A program made the translations under genes and the position numbers. Shown piece by piece: positions 8,876-20,800 of a DNA stretch of 64,000 bases. This stretch comes from Idiomarina aquatica. Lineage in GTDB: Bacteria; Pseudomonadota; Gammaproteobacteria; Enterobacterales; Alteromonadaceae. Where the stretch lies: assembly GCF_004362895.1 (NCBI RefSeq), contig NZ_SNXI01000002.1, positions 62,001 through 126,000 of the forward strand, in the 5' to 3' direction. The first letter of the stretch is position 1, and every line of letters starts with the position of its first letter. Below the pieces are notes generated by a model, which was given only the letters and a program-made list of their open reading frames with translations, searched no databases and was not told where the DNA came from.

Positions 8876-10150
8876 CAGAGCGTTATCCAGGTCGGCGATG
8901 ATGTCGTCGATGTGCTCGATGCCGATGCAGAGGCGAATGGCTTCGGGTTTTACACCTACTTTGACTTGTTCTTCGGCGCTTAGCTGGCGGTGTGTGGTTG
9001 ATGCCGGGTGGCATGCCAGGCTTTTCGCATCGCCAATGTTAACCAAGCGCTTAAACAGTGCCAGCTTGTCATAAAAACTCACACCGGCTTCAAAACCACC
9101 TTGAATACCGAACGTCAGCAACGATGCCGGTACACCGCCACTAATATACTTTTGCACCAGCTCATTATGCGGATGATCCGCGCTGCCGGCAAAATTAACC
9201 CACTCTACCTGCGGGTGTTGTTGCAGGAATTCCACTACCCGAACGGCATTTTCGCAATGACGCTCCATCCGCAGCGACAATGTCTCTAATCCCTGCAGTA
9301 GTAAAAAAGCGTTAAACGGCGATAACGCAGCGCCGGTATTACGCAGCGCAACGGTGCGCACGCGGGCAATAAAAGCAGCAGCCTCAAAAGCATCGGTATA
9401 CACAATACCGTGATACGCGGGCTCAGGGCTGCTGAACTGAGGGAAACGGTCCTTGTGCTTAAGCCAGTCAAAACGACCGGAGTCAACGATTAAGCCACCT
9501 ACCGAGTTACCATGGCCACCGATATACTTGGTTAACGAGTGCACCACGATATCGGCACCAAACTCAATCGGTTTACATAGCACCGGCGTTGCAACGGTAT
9601 TATCCACGACCAGCGGTACGCCGGCGTCGTGCGCGACCTTCGCTAAGCCCTCGATATCAGCAATATTGCCCGCCGGGTTGCCGATGGATTCGCAATAAAC
9701 GGCTTTGGTATTGCCGTCGATTACTTTAGCAATATCCTCAGGCTGGTCACTTTCGGCAAAGCGCACGTCAATGCCAAACGACGGCAGCATGTGTTGAAAC
9801 AAGGTAAAGGTACCGCCATAAAGTTGCGGCGTGGTAACAATGTTGTCGCCCTGTTTAGCCAGAGTAATTAACGCATATTCAATAGCAGCCATGCCGGATG
9901 CCACAGCTAACGCGGCGATGCCATGCTCCAGCTCCGCTACACGCTGTTCTAACACGTCATTAGTGGGGTTCATAATGCGTGAATAAATATTACCGGGTAC
10001 GGCTAAATCAAATAAGTCAGCGCCATGTTGGGCGTTATCAAATTCAAAAGCTACCGATTGATAGATCGGCGTTGCCACTGACTTGGTGGTGGGGTCAGTC
10101 TGGTAACCATGATGGATTGCCAGGGTTTCGTCTTTAAAACGGGTTGTCAT
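8873..10150 (-). CDS. metY: O-acetylhomoserine (thiol)-lyase, MetY type
   Basis: This cytoplasmic PLP enzyme makes homocysteine (or methionine) from O-acetylhomoserine and sulfide or methanethiol. It has 425 residues, the usual MetY length. The Cys/Met-metabolism PLP fold is clear: NIYSRIMNPTNDVLE, the PLP aspartate in VVDNTVATP (~D183), and the Schiff-base lysine K208 in VVHSLTKYIGGHG. It overlaps the upstream metX-like gene by four bases (ATGA), so the two act in sequence in methionine synthesis. The TAG stop lies on the family A array. Confidence 0.94.
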   Translation of the reverse strand: MTTRFKDETLAIHHGYQTDPTTKSVATPIYQSVAFEFDNAQHGADLFDLAVPGNIYSRIMNPTNDVLEQRVAELEHGIAALAVASGMAAIEYALITLAKQGDNIVTTPQLYGGTFTLFQHMLPSFGIDVRFAESDQPEDIAKVIDGNTKAVYCESIGNPAGNIADIEGLAKVAHDAGVPLVVDNTVATPVLCKPIEFGADIVVHSLTKYIGGHGNSVGGLIVDSGRFDWLKHKDRFPQFSSPEPAYHGIVYTDAFEAAAFIARVRTVALRNTGAALSPFNAFLLLQGLETLSLRMERHCENAVRVVEFLQQHPQVEWVNFAGSADHPHNELVQKYISGGVPASLLTFGIQGGFEAGVSFYDKLALFKRLVNIGDAKSLACHPASTTHRQLSAEEQVKVGVKPEAIRLCIGIEHIDDIIADLDNAL

Positions 10151-11091
10151 AGTATAATCTCCGGTAATTCAATTTCGCTGTTTAATTCAGGTATAAAATG
10201 AGCAAGCGGCCGCGCATAGTCGGCCACGTTCTTAATAAAACCATCATGGCCATAAGGCGTTTCGATGCTGATATAACTGTGGCAATTAGGTAATAACGCT
10301 TCTAATTGCGAGGTAAGGGCTGCAGGCGCAATGCTGTCCGAACTAAAACTGACTATCTGTACCGGGCAGCTAACCTGTGCCGGGTCAATCGCATAGTCAT
10401 TCAGGGCAGGGGTTAAATGGGTAAACAGTGTATTTGCCTGTTTACCGTGATTACGAAGTAAGCGCTCACCCTGCGCTAAAATGTACTGCAGGGCGTCGTC
10501 CGCGTGGCTAAAGCGCTGTTCAAACTCGTCTGCGCTGCGATAGGTCAGCATCGCCAGCGCGCGGGCTAAAATTACGCCTTGCTGTTCGTTTTCGGCGTGT
10601 TGTAGCAACAACTGCTGAAATGATCGCAGTAGTGCAGATTGAATCGAGGGTTTATGCGCAGCTCCCAATATTGCTAAGCGTTTAAGATCAAGCTGGTTAT
10701 TCGTTGCTGCCAGCTGCAAACCGAGCACCCCGCCAAAAGAACCACCCAGCCAGGCGCTGATATCAGTTAACCCTAGTTTAACTAACGTGTCAGCATAAGC
10801 CTGCGCATGCTGAGCAACAGTCAACGGCTGATCAGGCGTATCAGAACCTCCAATACCACCAAGATAATCAAAACTAATTACCTGTACGTCATCTGCAGGC
10901 GCAAATACCGAATACAACGACTGCCACCAGCCACTGCCGTCAAGCTTCCACAGTTGCCCCGAGCCGCTTATCCCGCCTTGCACTACAACCACGGGCGCAT
11001 CTGCACGACCACTGTCCGCAGCATAGCGAAAGCCTTTAACCCGACCAAAGCGGGTCTCGACATAAAACGAACGACCAACAGGTAACACCAT
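10147..11091 (-). CDS. metX: Homoserine O-acyltransferase-like alpha/beta hydrolase (MetX family)
   Basis: This probably acylates homoserine to supply the MetY substrate. It has 314 residues, shorter than the ~350-380 of typical MetX. The alpha/beta-hydrolase core is complete: nucleophile S118 in GGSFGG, an acidic residue in SFSSDSIAP, and the final histidine in YGHDGF, the pattern of MetX (GGSMGG, SD, GHDAF). ATG at 11091 was preferred over a GTG at 11097 because AGGAGG sits five bases upstream of it. Translational coupling to metY and an upstream MetJ-like box support the role. Acetyl versus succinyl donor cannot be read from sequence alone. Confidence 0.82.
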   Translation of the reverse strand: MVLPVGRSFYVETRFGRVKGFRYAADSGRADAPVVVVQGGISGSGQLWKLDGSGWWQSLYSVFAPADDVQVISFDYLGGIGGSDTPDQPLTVAQHAQAYADTLVKLGLTDISAWLGGSFGGVLGLQLAATNNQLDLKRLAILGAAHKPSIQSALLRSFQQLLLQHAENEQQGVILARALAMLTYRSADEFEQRFSHADDALQYILAQGERLLRNHGKQANTLFTHLTPALNDYAIDPAQVSCPVQIVSFSSDSIAPAALTSQLEALLPNCHSYISIETPYGHDGFIKNVADYARPLAHFIPELNSEIELPEIIL

Positions 11092-11142
11092 AACCACCTC
11101 CTATCTGAAACTGCACAATCGCAAATAGCATTCCAGCTGTCA

Positions 11143-11158
11143 AGATGTTTAGACGTCT
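11143..11158 (-). promoter_or_regulatory. MetJ-type operator (tandem met boxes) upstream of metX-metY
   Basis: There are two adjacent 8-mers, AGATGTTT and AGACGTCT. The second is the exact MetJ consensus met box, and the first matches at six of eight positions. Weaker 8-mers may extend the array on the left side. It lies about 50 bases upstream of the metX start, where a repressor using S-adenosylmethionine as corepressor would act. The met box consensus is established knowledge; its use here is inferred from position. Confidence 0.65.
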
Positions 11159-11400
11159 ATAGGTTCGCTTCGCTCACGGTTTGGGGCTTCGCCGGTTTAG
11201 GCTCGCGTCGCTCGCGGTTTAGCGTGCTGCCTTCGGCGCACGGTTTTAGACTCGCTACGCTCGTCCTCAAACCTAAGGTTGTTGTTGCTCTATTTTTTTA
11301 CCCTCAACCCGTGCGCCGAAGGCAGCACGCTACACCGCGAGTGCGAAGCACGAGCCCACACCGCGCGAAGCGCCTATACCCGCGACAGGCTCCAAGCAGC
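11159..11400. repeat. Family A array between divergent metX and guaB
   Basis: The forward modules (CTCGCTTCGCTC, GGC-TTC-GCC, CTCGCGTCGCTCGCGG, TGCC-TTC-GGCG) run to about 11265. Then come an AT-rich centre and reverse modules (TGCGCCGAAGGCAGCACG, GCGAGTGCGAAGCACGAGC, GCGCGAAGCGC) to about 11390. This block lies between divergent genes, so family A is not restricted to transcript ends. It separates the MetJ box from the guaB promoter. Confidence 0.8.
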
Positions 11401-11412
11401 GAGCATAAAAGC

Positions 11413-11441
11413 TTGCGCGAAATCGCACAGATATGTATAAT
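11413..11441 (+). promoter_or_regulatory. Sigma-70-type promoter of guaBA
   Basis: A perfect -10 TATAAT (11436-11441) lies 17 bases after TTGCGC (11413-11418, four of six matches to the -35 consensus). Transcription would begin near 11448, giving a ~30-base leader before the guaB ATG with its GGAG site. A short inverted repeat TGCG...CGCA sits between the two hexamers and could be an operator, but its regulator is not evident. Confidence 0.6.
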
Positions 11442-11456
11442 CCACGCGCAACATGA

Positions 11457-12947
<1,491 letters not shown>

Positions 12948-12976
12948 GTTAACGCGTAAAAAAACTGGACTATAGA

Positions 12977-14554
12977 ATGACTCAAGATATTCATGATCAT
13001 CGCATACTGATTTTAGATTTCGGCTCGCAATACACGCAGTTGATTGCCCGCCGTATTCGTGAAATTGGCGTTTACTGTGAACTATGGGCGTGGGATGTCG
13101 ACGACCAGGACATCAAAGATTTTGCGCCCAAAGGCATTATTTTGTCGGGTGGGCCGGAAAGCGTTACCGAAAAAGACTCGCCGCGGGCGCCTGACTATGT
13201 GTTTGAGGCCGGTGTACCGGTGCTGGGTGTATGCTATGGCATGCAGACCATGGCGCATCAGCTGGGTGGTTCAGTACAGGGATCGTTAGAGCGTGAATTT
13301 GGCTACGCGCAAATCGAACTGGTGGAAAAAAGCCCATTATTTGAAGCTATCGAAGACGCGGTTAGCGAATCCGGTGCGCCGTTGCTGGACGTTTGGATGA
13401 GCCATGGCGATAAAGTCGATGCCATTCCGGAAGGCTTCCACACCGTTGCCAAGACGTCTTACTGTCCGTTCGCTGCGATGGCGGATGAACAACGCCGTTT
13501 TTACGGCGTGCAATTCCACCCGGAAGTAACTCATACCCGTCAGGGCATGCGCATGCTGGAGCATTTTGTCAGCGGCATTTGTGGCTGTGAGAAGAACTGG
13601 ACGCCGGCGCAGATTATTGATGATGCGATTGAGCGTATCCGCGAACAAGTGGGCAGCGACAAAGTCATTTTAGGCCTGTCAGGTGGCGTTGATTCATCGG
13701 TCACCGCCATGTTGCTACACCGCGCAATTGGCGAGCAGCTAACCTGTATTTTCGTTGATAATGGTTTGCTGCGCTTGAATGAAGCCGAGCAGGTGATGGA
13801 AATGTTTGGTGACCATTATGGCCTGAATATTATGCCGATCGCTGCTGAAGATCGCTTTCTGGATGCGCTGAAAGGCGAGAACGATCCCGAGAAGAAGCGT
13901 AAAATTATCGGCAATACCTTTATCGAGATTTTCGACGAAGAAGCGGCTAAGTTGACCGAGGTTGACTGGTTGGCGCAGGGTACTATTTACCCGGATGTGA
14001 TCGAATCAGCTGGTTCAAAAACCGGTAAGGCGCATGTGATTAAATCACACCATAACGTGGGTGGCTTACCGGAGGACATGAAACTGGGCTTGGTTGAGCC
14101 ACTACGTGAATTATTTAAAGACGAAGTGCGTAAAATCGGTCTGGAACTGGGTCTGCCGTATAACATGCTTTATCGCCATCCGTTCCCGGGACCGGGTCTG
14201 GGTGTGCGCGTACTGGGCGAGATCAAAAAAGAGTACTGCGACTTACTGCGCCGTGCCGATGCGATCTTTATCGAAGAGCTGCACAATGCGGACTGGTATC
14301 ACAAAGTCAGCCAGGCTTTTGCGGTATTCCTGCCGGTGCGTTCAGTGGGCGTGATGGGTGATCAGCGTAAATATGACTGGGTTATCGCCATCCGCGCCGT
14401 CGAGACTATCGACTTTATGACCGCACGCTGGGCACATCTGCCTTACGAGCTGCTGGAAAAGGTCTCTAACCGTATTATCAACGAGGTCAACGGCATCTCG
14501 CGGGTAACTTACGATATTTCCGGTAAACCCCCAGCCACTATTGAATGGGAGTAG
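12977..14554 (+). CDS. guaA: GMP synthase (glutamine-hydrolysing)
   Basis: This enzyme converts XMP to GMP using glutamine and ATP. It has 525 residues, as in E. coli. The N-terminal class I amidotransferase has its catalytic cysteine C86 in GVCYGMQ and the HPEVTHT histidine/glutamate pair. The ATP pyrophosphatase domain has the PP-loop LSGGVDSSV near residue 233, and the C-terminal dimerisation domain ends PPATIEWE. The TAG stop abuts the next family A array (GAG-TAG-GGCC). Confidence 0.97.
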   Translation: MTQDIHDHRILILDFGSQYTQLIARRIREIGVYCELWAWDVDDQDIKDFAPKGIILSGGPESVTEKDSPRAPDYVFEAGVPVLGVCYGMQTMAHQLGGSVQGSLEREFGYAQIELVEKSPLFEAIEDAVSESGAPLLDVWMSHGDKVDAIPEGFHTVAKTSYCPFAAMADEQRRFYGVQFHPEVTHTRQGMRMLEHFVSGICGCEKNWTPAQIIDDAIERIREQVGSDKVILGLSGGVDSSVTAMLLHRAIGEQLTCIFVDNGLLRLNEAEQVMEMFGDHYGLNIMPIAAEDRFLDALKGENDPEKKRKIIGNTFIEIFDEEAAKLTEVDWLAQGTIYPDVIESAGSKTGKAHVIKSHHNVGGLPEDMKLGLVEPLRELFKDEVRKIGLELGLPYNMLYRHPFPGPGLGVRVLGEIKKEYCDLLRRADAIFIEELHNADWYHKVSQAFAVFLPVRSVGVMGDQRKYDWVIAIRAVETIDFMTARWAHLPYELLEKVSNRIINEVNGISRVTYDISGKPPATIEWE

Positions 14555-14695
14555 GGCCTACGGCCGGTTTGGGCTCGTGCTTCGCACTCGCGGTATAGGC
14601 TTGCTTCGCTCGCGGTTTAACGGCCGTAGGCTCTATACCGCGAGTGCGCAGCACGAGCCTAAACCGGCGCAGCCCTAAACCGCGCGAAGCGCCTA
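14552..14695. repeat. Family A array between convergent guaA and xseA
   Basis: Forward modules (GGCC-TAC-GGCC, GTGC-TTC-GCAC, CTTGCTTCGCTCGCGG) are followed by their reverse complements (GCGAGTGCGCAGCACGAGCC, GCGCGAAGCGCCTA). The forward GTGC-TTC-GCAC unit with its CGCGGTATAGGC spacer pairs with the reverse copy at about 14632-14660, so the gap can fold into one long imperfect hairpin. Confidence 0.85.
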
Positions 14696-16018
14696 TCATT
14701 CCGTTCGGGCTTTGAGTTCGCCTTTGGCTAATCGGATGTTCAATTCCGTGCCTGCCGGAGCCTGCTGGCTATCCCGAATAACCTTGCCTTGCTCATCGCG
14801 CACAATGGCGTAGCCGCGTTCGAGGGTGTTTAGCGGGCTGACGATATTCAGTGCTTGAAAGATGCTGCGTTGCTGCTCGGTTTTTTGTTTAAGCAATCGG
14901 GTAATGGCGGGGCTTAAGCGCTGTTGCAGGTCACTCAAACGGCTTTGGTAACGCGCCAGATCTTTTTGTGGGTGTAGCGCCTGTAGCCGGCTCTGGAAAT
15001 AGCTTTCACGCTGCAGCAACCGTTGTAATTGCGACTGCATCGCACGGGTTGCACGTGCCTGTAGCTCATCGGCGCGTTGCGCTTGCTGCTGTAACTGACG
15101 CTGCGGATGCTGTTGCTGTAAACGGATTTGTAAATGGCGGAACTGCTGCTGGCTTTGGGTAATTTTACGCTGTTGCGCCAACATCAGTCGCTGATGCAGT
15201 GCTCTCAACTGTTCCCGACTCTGGCTACGGTCTTTACTGACCACCTCGGCTGCAGCCGACGGCGTTGGCGCACGCAGGTCGGCGATAAAGTCGCAAATGG
15301 TAAAGTCAATTTCGTGGCCGACGGCGCTGATCACGGGCATCGGTGCATCAATTAACATCCGTGCCACGCCTTCGTCATTAAAGCACCACAAATCCTCAAT
15401 CGAACCTCCACCCCGGCCGACAATCAAAACATCAACTTCGTTGCGGTTAAACGCGCTTTGCAGCATGTGTTTTAGCTGCGGAATAGCGGCTTCGCCCTGC
15501 ACACTGCTGGGGTAAATAATGACTTCCAGTTGTGGATCGCGACGTTTGATTACCGCTAAAATATCCTGAATAGCAGCGCCGGTAGGGGAGGTCACCACGC
15601 CAACACGGCGGATAGACTCAGGAAGCGGGCGTTTACGTTCGTTAGCAAACAGCCCTTCGGCGGACAATTTGGCTTTAAGCTGCTCAAACTGCTGCTGCAG
15701 TAAACCCTGGCCGGCATCTTCAATGTGCTCGACAATCAGCTGATAATCGCCGCGCGGGGCATAAACGGTCACCCGCGCACGCACTAAAACCTGCACGCCG
15801 TTTTGCGGGCGTATCTTAGCGCGCTGGTTATTGCCGCGGAACATGGCACAGCGGATCTGCGCTTTATCGTCTTTAAGGGTAAAGTACCAATGGCCCGAGC
15901 CCGGCGCAGCAAAGTTAGACACCTCACCCACCAGCCAGACATTGCCAAACTGCTGTTCCAGCGCCGCGCGAATGTCGTTGTTAAGTTTTGATACCGAGTA
16001 AATATCCATCATGCTCAC
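14696..16018 (-). CDS. xseA: Exodeoxyribonuclease VII large subunit
   Basis: This is the large subunit of exonuclease VII, which degrades single-stranded DNA in both directions; the small subunit XseB is encoded elsewhere. It has 440 residues. The N-terminal OB fold includes NVWLVGEVSNF and GHWYFTLKDD. The catalytic core has VVTSPTGAAIQDI, GRGGGSIEDLWCFN and SAVGHEIDFT, and a long Gln/Arg-rich coiled coil (about residues 270-370) precedes the C-terminal domain. The start lies within a hairpin array, and two further in-frame ATGs follow within the first four codons. The TGA stop is immediately followed by TAGGCGC of the next array. Confidence 0.96.
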   Translation of the reverse strand: MSMMDIYSVSKLNNDIRAALEQQFGNVWLVGEVSNFAAPGSGHWYFTLKDDKAQIRCAMFRGNNQRAKIRPQNGVQVLVRARVTVYAPRGDYQLIVEHIEDAGQGLLQQQFEQLKAKLSAEGLFANERKRPLPESIRRVGVVTSPTGAAIQDILAVIKRRDPQLEVIIYPSSVQGEAAIPQLKHMLQSAFNRNEVDVLIVGRGGGSIEDLWCFNDEGVARMLIDAPMPVISAVGHEIDFTICDFIADLRAPTPSAAAEVVSKDRSQSREQLRALHQRLMLAQQRKITQSQQQFRHLQIRLQQQHPQRQLQQQAQRADELQARATRAMQSQLQRLLQRESYFQSRLQALHPQKDLARYQSRLSDLQQRLSPAITRLLKQKTEQQRSIFQALNIVSPLNTLERGYAIVRDEQGKVIRDSQQAPAGTELNIRLAKGELKARTE

Positions 16019-16024
16019 TTTGTT

Positions 16025-16243
16025 CGCGTTGTCGGCTCGCTGCGCTCGCGGTGTAGACGCTTGGCGTGGGATAGGCTCGCTCTGCTCGCGGTGTGGGCGC
16101 TACGCGCGGTTTAGGCTCGCTTCACTCGCGGTATACCGGCCGAAAGCCTTAAACCGCGCGAAGCGCCTACACCGCGAGCGCAGCGAGCCTAAACCGTGAG
16201 TGCGCAGCACGAGCCCAGCCCGCGAAGGCCCAGCCTGAGCCTA
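16025..16243. repeat. Family A array between xseA and the EEP-family gene
   Basis: CTCGC-type and GCGC-type modules read forward up to about 16130, then reverse modules (GCGCGAAGCGCC, GCGAGCGCAGCGAGCC, GTGAGTGCGCAGCACGAGCC) run to the stop codon of the leftward gene at 16241-16243. The two neighbours point the same way, so the symmetric layout is not simply a result of convergent transcription. Confidence 0.83.
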
Positions 16244-17425
16244 CAGCGCAATATCGATCCAAACCAATCGGTGATCAGAAGAAGCGCCGCGCTCGGCCAT
16301 CAATCGATAGCCTTGCTGACCTTTAATAGGCCAAAACACGCCGGCGTCCTTAACAATCAAGTCGCTTGAAGGTAGCACATAATCTACGCGGTTGCGCCAC
16401 GCAGCGGTGTGGTACTCCGAGCCATCAACGTCAGGCGAATGGCGCTTGCCGCCTTTACTCATCGGCCAAACGTCATTCACGCGTGGGTGATCCAGTAGCT
16501 GTTCGATAGCACCTTCAACGCCACCGCGGCCCGGTCCGGCATTTAAATCACCCAGCACCACAAACGAGGCGTCAGCACCTAAACCGCCGCGTTGACCGTT
16601 GTCGTCATAAATGTAGTTATCCGCACCCGGGGTAATGTAGTCACGGATTAAACGGATTTCGTCATAATTCTTCATACCATTGCGGTTTTCCGGCCCATCA
16701 AAGCTCGGCGGTGTCGGGTGCGCAGCAAGCAAATGCACAACACGCTCGCCAATCATGACCGGCACGTCCCAGTGCGACTTAGAGCTTAGCGGGAACTGCG
16801 CCATAACCTCCGGCGAGTACCAGGTTTGCTCGGTCAACTGGCCGTCGGCGTCCGGCACCATGGGTACATGATGACCCGGCATGTCCTGCCATAAAAAATG
16901 CTGGAAGGTGCGTGCGCTGTCAGCGGCTAGCGGATATTTTGACAAAATCACCATGCCGTACTGGCCGGGATACCAGCCAAAGCCCCAGGCATCGTTACCG
17001 CGACCAGTTGCTTTGCCGTCACGATTCAAATCAAACGGCGACGGCACACCGGTGTTAACAGGTGCCATATAAATATGGTCATAATTCAGCGGCTCTAAAC
17101 CGTTTTGCGACTGGCCCAGATAGTCGCGCAAAAACACGGCCACACCGCGTTCACGTTCAACGTAGTCAAATTCATTCAACAGGACAATGTCGGGCCGCAC
17201 CTGTTGCAGTATTTCCGCAATACCGGCAATTTGTTTGTTACCCGCACTTAATTGCCCGGGAATCGGCGACTCAGTCACTGTTGGCAACTGCTCATAATCA
17301 ACATAATTACTGGCATCCATACTGACGTTAAATGTCGCAATTCGGATGCGATCGGAAGCGAAAACAGAGGAAGAAACCATGAAAAGAGTCGCAATTAAAA
17401 AAAAGTGAAAACGCATAAAGCCCAT
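16241..17425 (-). CDS. Secreted endonuclease/exonuclease/phosphatase-family protein
   Basis: This is an exported member of the DNase I-like metal-dependent hydrolase family, about 394 residues. It has an N-terminal signal peptide (MGFMRFHFFLIATLFMVSSSVFA), then RIATFNVSMD, the metal-binding glutamate in DIVLLNEFDYVER, a HPTPP box, VVLGDLNAGPGRGG, a DYVL strand and the final SDHRLVWID histidine motif. The substrate could be nucleic acid, phospholipid or a phosphate ester. ATG 17425 was chosen over GTG 17431 and ATG 17416. The TAG stop is part of the family A array. Confidence 0.85.
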   Translation of the reverse strand: MGFMRFHFFLIATLFMVSSSVFASDRIRIATFNVSMDASNYVDYEQLPTVTESPIPGQLSAGNKQIAGIAEILQQVRPDIVLLNEFDYVERERGVAVFLRDYLGQSQNGLEPLNYDHIYMAPVNTGVPSPFDLNRDGKATGRGNDAWGFGWYPGQYGMVILSKYPLAADSARTFQHFLWQDMPGHHVPMVPDADGQLTEQTWYSPEVMAQFPLSSKSHWDVPVMIGERVVHLLAAHPTPPSFDGPENRNGMKNYDEIRLIRDYITPGADNYIYDDNGQRGGLGADASFVVLGDLNAGPGRGGVEGAIEQLLDHPRVNDVWPMSKGGKRHSPDVDGSEYHTAAWRNRVDYVLPSSDLIVKDAGVFWPIKGQQGYRLMAERGASSDHRLVWIDIAL

Positions 17426-17856
17426 AACCACGCCTTGTGAAGAACCGCTGAGACAGTTTTTTACAATAAAGGTTCAACACACACTAGGCAAGCGCTCAAT
17501 ATTTAATTAAAATGCGCCACACAAATGACACATAATCGTCAGAAAAGTGTAATGATTGCAACCGCAAACTTAACAGCTCGGACCTCATCCAGCACGCGCG
17601 AAGCTTGTCTCGTTGTCAGCTTTCCTGTTGCTAATCAGCTGCTATGCCGCGGTTCATCGTCATTTATCGAAAAGCGATATTGGCACTATTTCAAGTTACC
17701 GTTTGCTGTTTCTATCTCTCCCGCCGTATTTAGAAAAACTGTTTCGCTTTTCCGGGCTTTTTCACAAGTCTTCATCAAATTGTCATCTTTACGCGATATA
17801 ACCTATCGCTCGTTGCTTTTTGTTTTAACCCTCAATCGAAAACCAGGAAATATCAC
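17426..17856 (+). promoter_or_regulatory. Non-coding leader region before the first TonB receptor, with promoter-like box
   Basis: This 430-base gap holds no credible gene and no hairpin array. Near its right end, 17771-17802 reads TTCATCAAATTGTCA then TACGCGATATAAC. The same pattern (TTCACACAACTGTCA then TACGCTATACC) occurs before the second receptor at 21071-21100. The TATAAC and TATACC elements could be -10 boxes, and the shared sequence upstream could be a -35 or an activator site. Confidence 0.4.
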
Positions 17857-20800
17857 ATGGCTTTAAATTTTAAAGTGAGTCGCCTGTCAGCAGCTCTAGC
17901 TATTGCTGTCGGGTTGTCGACCAGCGCTATGGCGCAGGATACTACATCGGTTGTACGTGGTAGCGTTGTCACTGCGTCTGGCGATGTTGCTGCCAATGCA
18001 CGCGTTGAAATCATTCACATTCCTACCGGTACACGTTCTATCGCAACCACTAACGAATCAGGTTCATTCTCTAATTCAGGTTTGCGTGTTGGCGGTCCTT
18101 ATCTGATTGTTATCGAAGGTGAGAATGGTCGTAAAGTCTATGAAGACGTTTACCTGACCTTAGGCGAGTCATTCCGTATTAATGCGGAACTTGAGCCGAC
18201 CGACATGGAACGTATCGCAGTTTCTGGATCTGCGATTTTGGGTGGCGCAAACCGTGGTAGCAGTAGCTTCTTCGGTGAAGACGATATTTCAAATACACCG
18301 ACCTTTAACCGTGACTTAAAAGAAGTCGCGCGCTTGAACCCATACGTTAACCTGTTGTCAGGCAACGAAGCACCAATGAGCATCGGTGGCTCAAACCCGC
18401 GCTTTAACTCGGTCACTATCGACGGCGTAGGCGTTAACGATGACTTCGGTCTAAATGGTAACGGTTACCCAACACAGCGTTCGCCAATCTCTATCGATGC
18501 GGTGGAGCAGGTTGCTGTCGATATGGCACCGTTTGATGCGTCACAAGGTGGTTTCTCGGGCGGCCGTATCAACGCCGTTACTAAATCAGGCTCAAATGAA
18601 TTCGAAGGCTCATTGACATACGAGCGCATGAGCGATGCCTGGGCGGGCGACCCTGAAAACCCAGAAACTGGCCGCGAAGTGCCATTGGACTATGAACGCG
18701 ACACTTATAGTATCGCTGTTGGTGGCCCAATCATTAAAGATAAATTGTTCTTTTTCGTAAACTACGAAAATGCACAAGAACCTGCACAAATCGAATATGG
18801 TCCGGCCGGCGCTGGCGCACCAAATGACAGCAATGTCACCCAGGCGGAATACGAGCGTGTTAAGCAAATCGCGCAGAACCAGTACGGTTTCGACATCGGT
18901 AACTGGGACACGGTCCGCGATACCGAAAACGACAACCTGTTGGTTAAGTTAGACTGGAACATTAACTACGATCACCGTGTTGCGTTAACCTATAACCGTA
19001 CCGAAGGTAACAACTTACGTGGCGTTAGTGGTAGCCAAAACTCATTAAACCTGGACACCAACTGGTATAACTACCAGCAAAACATGGATCTATTCCGCTT
19101 GTCCTGGTATGCCGACTGGAGCGGTGACTTATCCAGCGAAATCTACGTGAGCCACAAAGCCGTTGAAGCGATTTCCGGCCTGGTCACTAAAGATTTTGGT
19201 GACGTTAGTGTTCGTACCGAAAGCGGTACCTTAAACTTTGGCCCTGATTCAAACCGTCATGCCAACCAGCTGGAAAACGACAACCTGAAGTTCGGTGTTA
19301 AATTCGACTACCTGGTCGGCGACCACGAAATCGAATTTGGTGGTGAGTACGACAGCGTTGACGTATACAACGTATTCGTGCGGAACTCGCTGGGCTCTTG
19401 GTCTTACGATTCAATCGATGACTTTGAAGCAGGCACTGCCAGCCGTTTCTTTTACGAGAACGCGTACACTAACGACTCTACCGATGCTGCAGCAAACTTC
19501 GAATTGGGTATGCTGAACCTGTATGTGCAGGACAACTGGTACCTGAACGATTCGATGGAACTGGGCTTAGGTGTACGTTACGAAACTTACATGGTTGACG
19601 ACAAACCAACCCTGAACCAAAACTTCGTTGACCGCTATGGTTACAGCAACCAGGAAAACCTTGACGGTAAGAGCATCATCCTGCCGCGTATCGACTTTAA
19701 ATGGTTTGCAGCGGACGACGTAGTAGTGCGCGCTGGTTTAGGTCGTTTCTCAGGTGGTCGTCCGAATGTTTGGATCTCAAACTCATTCTCGAACGATGGT
19801 TTTACCCTGGTACAGTTTGACCGTGATGAAGTTTCTGAAGACGCATATTTGACCGACCAGAACCCGGCGCAAATTCCGCAAGCTGTTTTAGACAGCATGG
19901 AAGCGGGCGACGGCGACACTAACAGCATCGATCCAAACTATGACATCCCGTCTGACTGGATCGCGCGCGTTGGCGTTGACTATCGTTTTGACATCCCGAA
20001 CGTAGGTGACAACTTCCAGGCAACTGCTGAAGTAACCCGTAAGTGGATGACAGACAACAGCCAGTGGGTTGATATTTCGCGCTGTGTGGCAGACCAAACA
20101 GCAGCAGGCATAAATATCTATGAACCGTGTGACCCAACAGCACCGACAGGCCACTACGACCTGCAACTGACTAACGAAGATATGACCGGTAAAGCCTGGT
20201 TGGGTACCTTGTCATTGTCGAAAAACTGGGATAGCGGCTTTAATGCCTACGCGGCTTACACCTTCCAGGATATTGAAGAAGGTAACCCGGGTACGTCGTC
20301 TACTGCTACATCGAACTACCAGTACAACATCGTTCGTGACCGCAACCAGGCTTTATTGGGCACGGCTGATTATCAAGTTGAGCACAGCCTGAAAATTGCT
20401 CTGGGCTACAGCAAAGAGTTCTTTGACGGCTATGCGTCTAAGTTCAACTTGTTCTTCAACCGCCGTTCAGGTACAGCATTCAGTTACACCATGGGCTTGT
20501 ACCGCGATGGCGACTTCGGTGACCAAACCTACTTCCAGGGCGGTGGTTCATACTTGCCGTACATTCCGACAGGTGCTGATGACCCAGCCTTTAGCCCGGA
20601 CAGCCCATTATCGTACGAAGAAGTTATGGAATACTTCCGCGATACTGGTTTGGACCAGTACGCAGGTGGTTTTGCACCTAAAGGTACCGGTCGTTCGCCT
20701 TGGGTTACTAATCTGGACTTCCAGTTCCAGCAAGAAGTACCTGGCTTTAGCGAAGACCACAAAGGTATCTTCTACGTTACGGTCAACAACTTGTTGAACC

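Noticed and set aside
8703-9074. Open frame of 123 codons across the mscS/metY gap
   Set aside because: It is a translation of family A repeats and the antisense of metY, with no ribosome site.
17525-17866. Open frame of 113 codons before the first TonB receptor
   Set aside because: It overlaps the receptor start and promoter region and shows no domain or ribosome site.
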